Positions 24,355 through 31,024 of a stretch of 39,003 nt of DNA are shown here, one piece after another. The DNA is from Lachnospiraceae bacterium UBA1753 (lineage in GTDB: Bacteria > Bacillota > Clostridia > Lachnospirales > Lachnospiraceae). The notes under the pieces are model-generated. The model was not told the DNA's origin. It saw nothing but the letters and a program-made list of their open reading frames with translations, and made no database searches. The stretch is from assembly GCA_002317595.1 (NCBI GenBank), contig DCHL01000050.1:1-39003 (forward strand), given 5' to 3'. The position numbers were made by a program, and so were the translations under genes. How positions within the stretch are numbered: the first letter of the stretch is position 1; every line of letters begins with the position of its first letter.

Positions 24355-25038
24355 ATGATAAAGACAGTAATTTTTGACATTGATAACACGCTTTACAGCT
24401 ACGATGATGCCCACGCCGTGGCGTTTTCGCTACTGAAAAAATATGCAGAGCAGGAGCTTGGCATGTCGCAGGAAGAGTTTGAGGACGCCCACTGTGATAT
24501 GTATAAGGAACTGACCGGGTATATGGGAGACTGTGCTGGGATCCACAACAGAATGATACGATACACCAATATTCTGGAGAGGAAAGGCCTTCCGCTCTAT
24601 CCCCATGCGATGAAAATGTATGACCTGTACTGGGATACGCTTATTGATAATATGGTGCCAGCGGACGGTGCCGGGGAACTGATGCAGGAGCTTAAGAGGC
24701 GGAATATTCGTATCGGTATCGGCTCGGATATGACAGAGGTTGTCCAGATCAGGAAACTTGAAAAACTTGGACTGCTGCAGTACATAGATTTTGTTGTCGT
24801 CAGCGAGGAGACGGGGGAGGAGAAACCCTCGGCCAGATTTTTTGCACGGTGCCTTGAGAAGGCGGGGTGTGAGAAGGAAGAATGTCTCTTCATTGGAGAT
24901 AATATGAAAAAGGATGTGCTCGGAGCTGAAAAATTTGGCATGAAGTCAATATTGTATAATTATCCGTGCAATGATAATATATCTTCGGTAATGAAAACTG
25001 ACACCTTGATGGGCCTGATTGATTTTCTTGATATATGA
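24355..25038 (+). CDS. HAD-superfamily hydrolase (YjjG/HAD-IA type)
   Basis: Haloacid-dehalogenase-fold phosphatase of 227 residues. Motif I is FDIDNTLY with Asp8 (nucleophile) and Asp10. Motif II is the Ser in GIGSDMTEV. The motif III Lys is in GEEKPSARFF, and the acidic motif IV is FIGDNMKKDVLGA. A helical cap fills about residues 18-95. The specific substrate is unknown; small phosphorylated sugars or nucleotides are usual for the family. The stop overlaps the start of the DeoR gene by 4 bases (ATGA), so the two proteins are translationally coupled, suggesting the phosphatase acts on a metabolite linked to the ula system. Confidence 0.88.
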   Translation: MIKTVIFDIDNTLYSYDDAHAVAFSLLKKYAEQELGMSQEEFEDAHCDMYKELTGYMGDCAGIHNRMIRYTNILERKGLPLYPHAMKMYDLYWDTLIDNMVPADGAGELMQELKRRNIRIGIGSDMTEVVQIRKLEKLGLLQYIDFVVVSEETGEEKPSARFFARCLEKAGCEKEECLFIGDNMKKDVLGAEKFGMKSILYNYPCNDNISSVMKTDTLMGLIDFLDI

Positions 25039-25811
25039 AAAATAATAGAAAAGAAGTAGAAAGACGACACACAAAAATACTATCGATGCTGCAGGATAAG
25101 GGAAGCGTCAATGCTAATGAGCTTGCGAGATATTTCAAGATTTCCCTTATGACAGTAAGAAGAGATCTTCAGCATCTTGAGGATAAGGGACTCCTGTTTC
25201 GAACACATGGAGGTGCTGTTCCGGCAACTGCAAAGCATGAGATAATGAGTAAGGACCGTGAGGTTGCATACTGCCGTGAGAAGATATCAGAGTATGCAGC
25301 GAGCTTTGTTGAGGATGGAGATACCATTTTCATAAATGGAAGTTCGACCGCCCTCAATATCATTAAGTATTTAGGCGACAAGCATGTTGTTGTATATACA
25401 AACAACTGTCTTGTGGTTAATATCAAGTTCCCACCCAATGTCACGGTTAATCTCACCGGTGGAGAGGTGAGGGATCATGTGATGATAGGTGAGTACGTTG
25501 TAAGAAATCTGTTCAGCATTTCGGCCGATAAGACCTTCCTCGGGTGTGCTGCTGTGTATGAAAACGGAGAGTTCCGTTATGACATTCCGACCGAGATTGG
25601 AATTAATGAGGCCATGATCGGAAGGACTACGGGTGACATGTTTATCCTTGCGGACCACACGAAGGTCCAGGCGAGGGCAAACACAGAGAGTCTGTATGGA
25701 AGCTGTATTTATGACAGAACGTTCACCATGCTGACTGACAGCAAGGCGAACGAACTGATTATCGACAGACTCAGAAAGAAAAATATTCAGGTTACTACTG
25801 TAGAAGTATAA
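25035..25811 (+). CDS. DeoR/GlpR-family transcriptional regulator
   Basis: Regulator of 258 residues. The N-terminal winged helix-turn-helix (about 9-60) has the classical DeoR form: ELARYFKISLMTVRRDLQHLE, then GLLFRTHGGAV. The C-terminal sugar-phosphate-sensing DeoRC domain contains DGDTIFINGSSTALNIIKYL, LTGGEVR, TFLGC and the HTKVQARA region. It is the likely repressor of the ula locus because the divergent promoter region carries GlpR-like half-sites. There is no strong ribosome binding site of its own, consistent with the ATGA overlap with the HAD gene. Its last 17 bases overlap the end of the convergent Cof-type gene. Confidence 0.93.
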   Translation: MKNNRKEVERRHTKILSMLQDKGSVNANELARYFKISLMTVRRDLQHLEDKGLLFRTHGGAVPATAKHEIMSKDREVAYCREKISEYAASFVEDGDTIFINGSSTALNIIKYLGDKHVVVYTNNCLVVNIKFPPNVTVNLTGGEVRDHVMIGEYVVRNLFSISADKTFLGCAAVYENGEFRYDIPTEIGINEAMIGRTTGDMFILADHTKVQARANTESLYGSCIYDRTFTMLTDSKANELIIDRLRKKNIQVTTVEV

Positions 25812-26616
25812 ATTTTTCAATAATTTCAGCTATGCCGTCGTTGTTATTGTCCCTTGTTGTGACATAGTCAGCGGCGGCTTTTGCGTCTTCGGTTCCATTT
25901 TTCATTGATACGCCTATGCCGGCGGTCTTGATCATTTCGATGTCATTTGCTTCATCGCCTGCGGCGACGGTATTCTCGAGGGGAATGCCAAGAAGCTCTG
26001 ACATCTGCCTGAGCGCAGTTCCCTTGTTGAGACCGCAGGGCACGATTTCAAGATAGTAGGGGCATGAGAAGAAGCAGTCGAGCACTTTGCTGTACTTTTC
26101 CCTGATCCATTCCTGGAAGTCCTCAACGGCTTTTCTGTTCTCAAAATCAATGGCCAGTACCTTGACGGGACGACCGGTGACGGTTCTGATATCCTCTGTT
26201 ACCTGGTGTTCCATAAGAATGTTGCCACAGTACCGTCTTACAATATCGTTATCGTTGCGCTTCTCCACGATTACATATGTGTCATCATAGGTCTGGACAT
26301 GAAGGTTCCTTGCGTTTGCCTCATCAAACACTTCGAATACGATGTCGAGTGGCAGGTCCTTCTTGAAAAGAATCTTGCCGGCTCCCATATCGTAGAGAAT
26401 TCCTCCGTTAAATGCCACGAGGTAGCAGCCTTCCTCTGTGAGGCCGAGTCTCTGGGCCTGCTTGATTGCGCTTACAAGGGGGCGCCCAGTGTTAATGATG
26501 ACCTTGTGCCCCTTGGTGAGAGCTGCGTGGATAGCATTGTAATTGCCCTCTGTGATTTCCTTTTTGTCGTTTAACAGGGTTCCGTCCAGATCCAGAAAAA
26601 GAGCTTTTGTATTCAT
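25795..26616 (-). CDS. Cof-type HAD-IIB phosphatase
   Basis: Cof/YidA-like sugar-phosphate phosphatase of 273 residues. Motif I is LFLDLDGTLLNDKK with Asp9 and Asp11, motif II INTGRPL, the motif III Lys lies in GLNKGTALRQM, and motif IV is AAGDEANDIEM. The C2B cap occupies about residues 85-190. Family enzymes dephosphorylate various sugar phosphates and flavin or PLP precursors; no specific substrate can be assigned. It is convergent with the deoR gene, with the two 3' ends overlapping, and divergent from the next membrane protein gene. AAAGGAAATAT precedes the start. Confidence 0.93.
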   Translation of the reverse strand: MNTKALFLDLDGTLLNDKKEITEGNYNAIHAALTKGHKVIINTGRPLVSAIKQAQRLGLTEEGCYLVAFNGGILYDMGAGKILFKKDLPLDIVFEVFDEANARNLHVQTYDDTYVIVEKRNDNDIVRRYCGNILMEHQVTEDIRTVTGRPVKVLAIDFENRKAVEDFQEWIREKYSKVLDCFFSCPYYLEIVPCGLNKGTALRQMSELLGIPLENTVAAGDEANDIEMIKTAGIGVSMKNGTEDAKAAADYVTTRDNNNDGIAEIIEKFILLQ

Positions 26617-26735
26617 TGTTATATTTCCTTTATGAGAATCAGATTTTATATTATAATGTTAAGGTATTGCTCATTATACAATAAGTGTTGTGAATTTACA
26701 AAATGAGTGGGTATTGCCTGAAAAGAGAGGTTTGT

Positions 26736-27554
26736 ATGAGTTTTTCAGAATTGTTTATGTATGTTCCTGGAGTGATTATTTTTCTCATTGGTTCTGGCCA
26801 GGTCAGAAGATGGCTGCAGCTTAAGAAGAAGGGTGCGTGCGTACAGGGTCGCGTCATCAGCACAAAGCATGTGGTAAAAAAGGATAAGCAGAACCGGGAG
26901 ACCATGAACTACTATGATGTCACGGTTGAGACTGTTGACAGCGAGACTGGCCATAAGGAGCGCCAGGTGGTTAAGTCGCCGACTGAATATATTGAGTCGC
27001 AGGAAGTCAATGTGGTCAATCTCGGCAACGTAATCCGCCTTGAGGAAAAGGTTGATGAGTCTCTTTTCAATCCATGGGTGACGATGATTGGCGGAGCACT
27101 TCTGATTCTTCTCGCCCTCTTCCAGAACCAGGGGAAGCTCGTTGCGGCAATGTGCTGCCTTGTCCTCATTCTTGTTGGTGCAGGTGCTGTCCTGATTAGG
27201 GGTTATGCAGTGCTGAAGAAGAGGAAGCTTGTGACCATAAAGTGTGAGATTACTGATGTGTACAAGCGTCAGATTTCCAAGGAAACAAAGATTGTAAAGG
27301 GTTCAAAATATACCTACTACCCAATCGTAAAGTATGTAGTGGATGGAAAAGAGAATATCAGGCGCTGCAATATCAATTCCAGCAATGAGAAGGAATTTGT
27401 GGTTGGCGGGACCTTTGACCTGTACCTTGATGAGGCAACAGGCGAGGTTCTTGAGAAGCATGAGAATATAATCAACCTCGTTGTGGGAATTGTGATTCTT
27501 GTAATCGGACTTGTGGCTGCGTCTGGGATACTCTCGCAGATAATTCCGCACTGA
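26736..27554 (+). CDS. membrane protein, DUF3592-like
   Basis: Protein of 272 residues with four or so hydrophobic segments: about residues 7-20, a pair at about 118-160 (TMIGGALLILLALF and AAMCCLVLILVGAGAVLI) and one near the C-terminus (LVVGIVILVIGLVAASGIL). Two soluble beta-rich portions repeat a theme, V-x-G-x-V/I followed by YYDVTVE and YPIVKYVVDGKE. This is typical of DUF3592 proteins, whose function is unknown. The ATG at 26736 is preferred to one at 26703 because AGAGAGG stands before it. It leads a run with a hydroxyacid dehydrogenase (26 bases later) and the deaminase gene. Confidence 0.7.
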   Translation: MSFSELFMYVPGVIIFLIGSGQVRRWLQLKKKGACVQGRVISTKHVVKKDKQNRETMNYYDVTVETVDSETGHKERQVVKSPTEYIESQEVNVVNLGNVIRLEEKVDESLFNPWVTMIGGALLILLALFQNQGKLVAAMCCLVLILVGAGAVLIRGYAVLKKRKLVTIKCEITDVYKRQISKETKIVKGSKYTYYPIVKYVVDGKENIRRCNINSSNEKEFVVGGTFDLYLDEATGEVLEKHENIINLVVGIVILVIGLVAASGILSQIIPH

Positions 27555-27580
27555 TGAAATCGTGAGAAAGGTGAATTGAT

Positions 27581-28540
27581 ATGAAAGTTGTAATGCTGGA
27601 GAGAAACAGTCTTGGAATGGACGTGGATGTATCTGGATTTGAAAAATTGGGAGAGTTCACTGCGTATCCTGTATCTTCGGAGGAGGAGACCATAGAACGG
27701 GTCAAGGATGCAGACTGTATTGTTGTAAATAAGGTTAATATTAACGAAAAGACAATTGGACAGGCGAAAAATATTAAGCTTATCCTTGAGACAGCGACAG
27801 GTGTCAACAATATTGATCTTGAGTACTGTAAGAGCCGTGGAATCAAGGTTGCCAATGTCGCAGGTTATTCTACGGAGACCGTGGCGCAGCATACCTTTGC
27901 TTTATATTTTTACCTGGCAGAGCATATGCCCTATTACGATAATTACGTGAAGAGTGGCCAGTATGGAAATCAGCCTGTTTTCACGCACTTCGAGAATTAC
28001 TTCAATGAGCTTGCGGGCAAGACCTGGGGCATCGTGGGACTAGGCTCAATTGGAAGAAGTGTTGCAAGAATTGCGGCGGCCTTTGGATGTAAGGTTGTAT
28101 ATTATTCTGCGTCTGGCAGAAAATATGATGTGCCCTATGACGCAGTTGATCTTGACACTCTGCTCGGGGAGTCCGACGTTATCTCAATTCATGCGCCGCT
28201 CAACGAGTATACAAATAATCTCTTCAACAAGGACACAATTGCGAAGATGAAGAAGAGCGCATACCTGATTAATGTTGGAAGAGGTCCGATTATCAACGAT
28301 GCTGACCTTAAGGAGGCTCTTGATAATGGTGTCATTGCAGGGGCTGGCCTTGATGTTCTTGGGAAGGAGCCTATTGAGAAGACTAATCCGCTGGGCGAGA
28401 TCATGGATTCTGACAAGCTGGTCATCACTCCCCATGTGGCGTGGGCTTCCTACGAGGCGAGGTACAGGCTCGTGCAGCTGGTGATTAAGAATGGCGAGAA
28501 GTTCCTTGCGGGGGATACAGAAGGCTTTGTGGTTGGATAG
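27581..28540 (+). CDS. D-2-hydroxyacid dehydrogenase (NAD-dependent)
   Basis: Dehydrogenase of 319 residues of the D-isomer 2-hydroxyacid family. The Rossmann motif is GIVGLGSIGRSVARIAAAFGC. Catalytic residues are in their usual places: Arg in LINVGRGPIIN, Glu in LGKEPIEKTNP, His in ITPHVAWASYEAR. The catalytic domain's VNKVNINEKTI and TATGVNNIDLEYC also fit. Glycerate/hydroxypyruvate or other 2-keto acids are possible substrates. AGAAAGGTGAATTG precedes the ATG. The deaminase gene follows after 15 bases. Confidence 0.92.
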   Translation: MKVVMLERNSLGMDVDVSGFEKLGEFTAYPVSSEEETIERVKDADCIVVNKVNINEKTIGQAKNIKLILETATGVNNIDLEYCKSRGIKVANVAGYSTETVAQHTFALYFYLAEHMPYYDNYVKSGQYGNQPVFTHFENYFNELAGKTWGIVGLGSIGRSVARIAAAFGCKVVYYSASGRKYDVPYDAVDLDTLLGESDVISIHAPLNEYTNNLFNKDTIAKMKKSAYLINVGRGPIINDADLKEALDNGVIAGAGLDVLGKEPIEKTNPLGEIMDSDKLVITPHVAWASYEARYRLVQLVIKNGEKFLAGDTEGFVVG

Positions 28541-28555
28541 AAGAAGGAGACAGTA

Positions 28556-29887
28556 ATGGGAATTGTAATTGAGAAGGCGAAGGTTGTTCTTCCTGTATAT
28601 GAAAGTGGAAAGTATGTTAAAAGCATCATCAAGGATGCCTCTGTATATATAGAAGGAAAATATATCAAGGCAGTCGGTGACGAGGCTCCTGCAGGATTTG
28701 TGGCAGATGAGGTGATTGACGGAACGGACCGTCTTGTGATTCCGGGAATGGTTAATGCCCATACACACTCATATATGACAGTATTCAGGAATGTTGCAGA
28801 TGACCTGTCCTTTATGGACTGGCTCTTTGGAACTATTGACCCCTTAGAGGGAAAGCTTGTGCCTGAGGATGCATATTGGGGTGCCAAGCTTGCAATGATG
28901 GAGATGATCCGGTGCGGAACCACCACCTTCTGTGATATGCACATGCACGTACATCAGACCAACAGGGCTGTCTCTGAAGCCGGAATGAGAGCCGTGATTG
29001 GCCGTGGTCTCGTAGGAGGTCTCGAGGATGGAAAGGTCAATGATGCGGGAGCAGTCAGGCTCGCGGAGGCCCTCGAGGAGATGAAGGATGGAGAGATCTG
29101 TGACAGACTTAACTTCAGGCTCGCACCCCATGCACCATATACCTGCGATGAGGGATTCCTTAAGGTTGTGGCAATGCTTGCGAAAGAAAAGGGTTACGGC
29201 ATCAGCATGCACCTGTCAGAGTCAGTAGCTGAGTGCGAGGGTACGCAGGAGAATTATGGAAAGACTCCCATCGAGTTTGCTGAGAGTGCGGGAGTGTTTG
29301 AGGTTCCCTGCATTGCAGCGCACTGCGTGCAGGTTGATGACAAGGATATTGCCATCATGGCAAAAAATAATGTCAGCGTTGTTTCAAACCCCGCTTCTAA
29401 CATGAAACTCGGAAATGGATTTGCACCCATTCAGAAGATGCTTGATGCAGGCGTGAATGTCTGTCTTGGAACGGACGGAGCTGCAAGCAACAACTCGCTC
29501 AATATGTTCCACGAACTGTCGCTGATGACACTCATCCACAAGGGAACAGGCAAGACTCCCCAGTGCGTGTCAGCACAGGAGGGATTTGCTATGGCGACAA
29601 TAAACGGAGCCAAGGGACTGGGGCTCGATGCGGAGATTGGAACCATTGAAGCTGGCAAGAAGGCTGATGTCGCCATTCTCGACATGAATACCCCTTCACT
29701 TACCCCACACAATAATCTTCTCGCGGGACTGTGCTACTCTGCTAATGGTTCTGAGGTTGAGACGGTCATCATTGATGGACAGATTGTCATGAAGAACAGG
29801 AAGATTCTCACAATCGATGAGAAGGAGGTATACTCAAACATCGACAGGATTGTAAAGAGACTGGAGCTTGATAAGAAGGAATACTAG
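28556..29887 (+). CDS. mtaD: amidohydrolase, probable MTA/SAH (or 5'-deoxyadenosine) deaminase
   Basis: Amidohydrolase of 443 residues of the MtaD/SsnA-like group that deaminates 5'-methylthioadenosine, S-adenosylhomocysteine or 5'-deoxyadenosine. Metal ligands are visible: His69 and His71 (MVNAHTHSYM), His219 (SMHLSES) and Asp307 (LGTDGAASNN); His256 in AAHCVQV is the other conserved His. The N- and C-terminal strands of the composite domain (GIVIEKAKVVLP; KKADVAILDMNTPS) frame the barrel. AAGGAGACA precedes the start. Adenosylhomocysteinase is about 1.4 kb downstream on the other strand, which favours an SAH-related substrate; chlorohydrolase-type relatives mean specificity is not certain. 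Confidence 0.88.
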   Translation: MGIVIEKAKVVLPVYESGKYVKSIIKDASVYIEGKYIKAVGDEAPAGFVADEVIDGTDRLVIPGMVNAHTHSYMTVFRNVADDLSFMDWLFGTIDPLEGKLVPEDAYWGAKLAMMEMIRCGTTTFCDMHMHVHQTNRAVSEAGMRAVIGRGLVGGLEDGKVNDAGAVRLAEALEEMKDGEICDRLNFRLAPHAPYTCDEGFLKVVAMLAKEKGYGISMHLSESVAECEGTQENYGKTPIEFAESAGVFEVPCIAAHCVQVDDKDIAIMAKNNVSVVSNPASNMKLGNGFAPIQKMLDAGVNVCLGTDGAASNNSLNMFHELSLMTLIHKGTGKTPQCVSAQEGFAMATINGAKGLGLDAEIGTIEAGKKADVAILDMNTPSLTPHNNLLAGLCYSANGSEVETVIIDGQIVMKNRKILTIDEKEVYSNIDRIVKRLELDKKEY

Positions 29888-30206
29888 GATAAGGAGAGAT
29901 ACTTCAAAGCGGGAAATACTAAACTACAAGTATAGTATACAAATTTAATAAGTGTGTTAGACTTTATTCAGTAGCCGGCAGGTAACCGGAAACAGAAGAT
30001 AGGAACAAAAAAACAGAAATTTAAAGGATGATAGGATATTACCAAGGAAGACAGAGAGATGAAGTGATTCGGGGCGGAGTCTGTAATCAGTTCATTGTTC
30101 TCCGGGTTACTCCTGTCATCCGATTTTTGTTCTTTGACAACTGAATACGGATCATGATTTAAGAACTCTTAACAACGTTTATTGTTTTACAAGGAGGGCT
30201 AACGCC
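29888..30206 (+). other. gene-free leader upstream of the 161-aa gene, with potential RNA structure
   Basis: These 319 bases carry no gene and no obvious terminator for the deaminase gene. GGCAGGTAACCGGA at 29977-29990 can pair over a long distance with bases 30100-30117 (CTCCGGGTTACTCCTGTC), with two small bulges. Competing local pairings are CCGG/CCGG (29975-29978 with 29986-29989) and CGGAG/CTCCG (30075-30079 with 30100-30104). A T-run, the boxA-like element and an AAGGAGGG ribosome binding site follow. No known riboswitch class was recognised, and no convincing promoter was found. Confidence 0.5.
30129..30151 (+). promoter_or_regulatory. boxA-like element upstream of the 161-aa gene
   Basis: TGTTCTTTGACAACTGAATA, then CGGA, closely resembles the boxA antitermination element of Gram-positive rRNA operons (TGCTCTTTGAAAACT in Bacillus). 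The same element, with two C-to-T differences over 22 bases, stands before the XRE gene. TTGACA inside it could be read as a -35, but no good -10 follows at the right distance. Confidence 0.5.
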
Positions 30207-30692
30207 ATGATGAAAATTACTACTGACACACTTAGAACTTCTCAGGATGCTCTGGACTACATCATCTACATGATGCTCAGCGGCAGCTTCAAGGGCAGCC
30301 GAATGAAGAGCCCACTTCTTGAGAGAAAGCTCCTGCTCGGTTATAGAGAGATTAAGGAGAAGGACCGCGAGAGGCTGGAGGATATCACAGCTTATCTCAC
30401 AGACGCGGTTATGGGGAATATCTTCCCCGAGGATATCTGGAACGGTACGGTGAATACCTACCTCGTCAAGAACCCTGCTACAGGACATGTAGAGGTGAGA
30501 TGCTGCACTGACAGGCTTGTCCTTCAGATGAGCGGACGCTTCGTAAATCCTGGCAGACAGGACTTCATCTTCAGGCTTACTGAGAAGGATGCCACCGAGG
30601 AACCGACGGTGTACAGGTACAGCACTTTCCGCAGCGATGACAACTGGTCAAAGCTTCCATCAGCTGGCAGAATTGCCCAGCTGGTGGGCTGA
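30207..30692 (+). CDS. unrecognised 161-aa protein
   Basis: No family recognised. It is a soluble, mixed-charge protein without signal peptide or membrane segments. The N-terminal half looks helical (LRTSQDALDYIIYMMLSG, RERLEDITAYLTDAV), and the second half has strand-like stretches (VEVRCCTDRLVLQM, QDFIFRLTEKD, VYRYSTF). ACAAGGAGGGCTAACG is a strong ribosome binding site; two tandem ATG codons (30207 and 30210) are both possible starts. It stands alone behind a long leader and a boxA-like element, just before a similarly organised XRE gene, so the two may form a functional pair. Confidence 0.65.
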   Translation: MMKITTDTLRTSQDALDYIIYMMLSGSFKGSRMKSPLLERKLLLGYREIKEKDRERLEDITAYLTDAVMGNIFPEDIWNGTVNTYLVKNPATGHVEVRCCTDRLVLQMSGRFVNPGRQDFIFRLTEKDATEEPTVYRYSTFRSDDNWSKLPSAGRIAQLVG

Positions 30693-30701
30693 AAAGCCCA
30701 C
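30684..30701 (+). other. hairpin at the stop codon of the 161-aa gene
   Basis: GTGGGCT (30684-30690) pairs with AGCCCAC (30695-30701) around a GAAA tetraloop that overlaps the TGA stop. No T-tract follows, so it is at best a weak terminator or an mRNA end-stabilising structure. Confidence 0.6.
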
Positions 30702-30770
30702 TAAAAGTGGTGCAAAAAATTGTACGTAAATTTGTGCTAAAGTTTTTTTGGAAATAGCCGAAATAATTAC

Positions 30771-30799
30771 TTGACAGCACCTAGTGAGGGTGTTATTCT
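30771..30799 (+). promoter_or_regulatory. putative promoter of the XRE leader transcript
   Basis: A perfect TTGACA (30771-30776) is followed after 17 bases by TATTCT (30794-30799). Transcription would start about 30806, exactly at the first hairpin of the leader, giving a leader of around 219 bases. Confidence 0.68.
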
Positions 30800-30805
30800 A
30801 TAATT

Positions 30806-31024
30806 CCCGCTGATGACAGCGGTAACTAATTTCACAGCATTCCATAACGGCAGCGGTGCCGGAAGGAAAGGAAATTTCCGGGAATGCATCTATCGGCCGA
30901 AAGGTCGTTTGCAAACTATTTCTACCTTGAGACTGGTTCAGTTTCAGCAACTCGTTAATTTTTTCTTTGACAATTGAATATGGAATTATTAGTTTCTGTT
31001 TCAGACGAAAGTGAGGTATAGCTT
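30806..31024 (+). ncRNA. candidate structured leader RNA of the XRE gene
   Basis: Several helices can be drawn by eye. P1 is CCGCTG/CAGCGG (30807-30812 with 30817-30822). An enclosing stem GCATTCC/GGAATGC (30837-30843 with 30881-30887) contains CGGCA/TGCCG (30848-30852 with 30857-30861) and a GGAA/TTCC pairing. Next is CGGCC-GAAA-GGTCG (30894-30907), a GNRA-type hairpin, then GAGACTG/CAGTTTC (30929-30935 with 30939-30945). A T-run and the boxA-like element follow. No known RNA family was recognised. Whether this is a regulatory leader or a processed small RNA is open. Confidence 0.5.
30963..30984 (+). promoter_or_regulatory. boxA-like element upstream of the XRE gene
   Basis: TTCTTTGACAATTGAATA, then TGGA, matches the element before the 161-aa gene at 20 of 22 positions (both differences C to T). 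It is preceded by a T-run, as is the other copy. The centre also resembles E. coli boxA (CTTTAACAATT). It lies 40 bases before the XRE start. Confidence 0.5.

Noticed and set aside
27255..27272. The peptide DVYKRQ in the DUF3592-like protein, which is the translation of a common transposase sequencing adapter.
   Set aside because: The bases are GATGTGTACAAGCGTCAG, differing from the adapter at several positions, and the reading frame continues normally on both sides. It is genuine coding sequence, not contamination.
29971..29993. Similarity of GCCGGCAGGTAACCGG to the 3' part of c-di-GMP-I riboswitches.
   Set aside because: The conserved core of that riboswitch (GGGACGCAAAGC-like segment and paired helices) is missing upstream, so only a short fragment looks alike.
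30134..30162. TTGACA inside the boxA-like elements as ordinary -35 boxes.
   Set aside because: At 16-18 bases downstream the candidate -10 boxes are poor in both copies (ATTTAA and TAGTTT), while the wider match to boxA extends on both sides of TTGACA. Not fully excluded.
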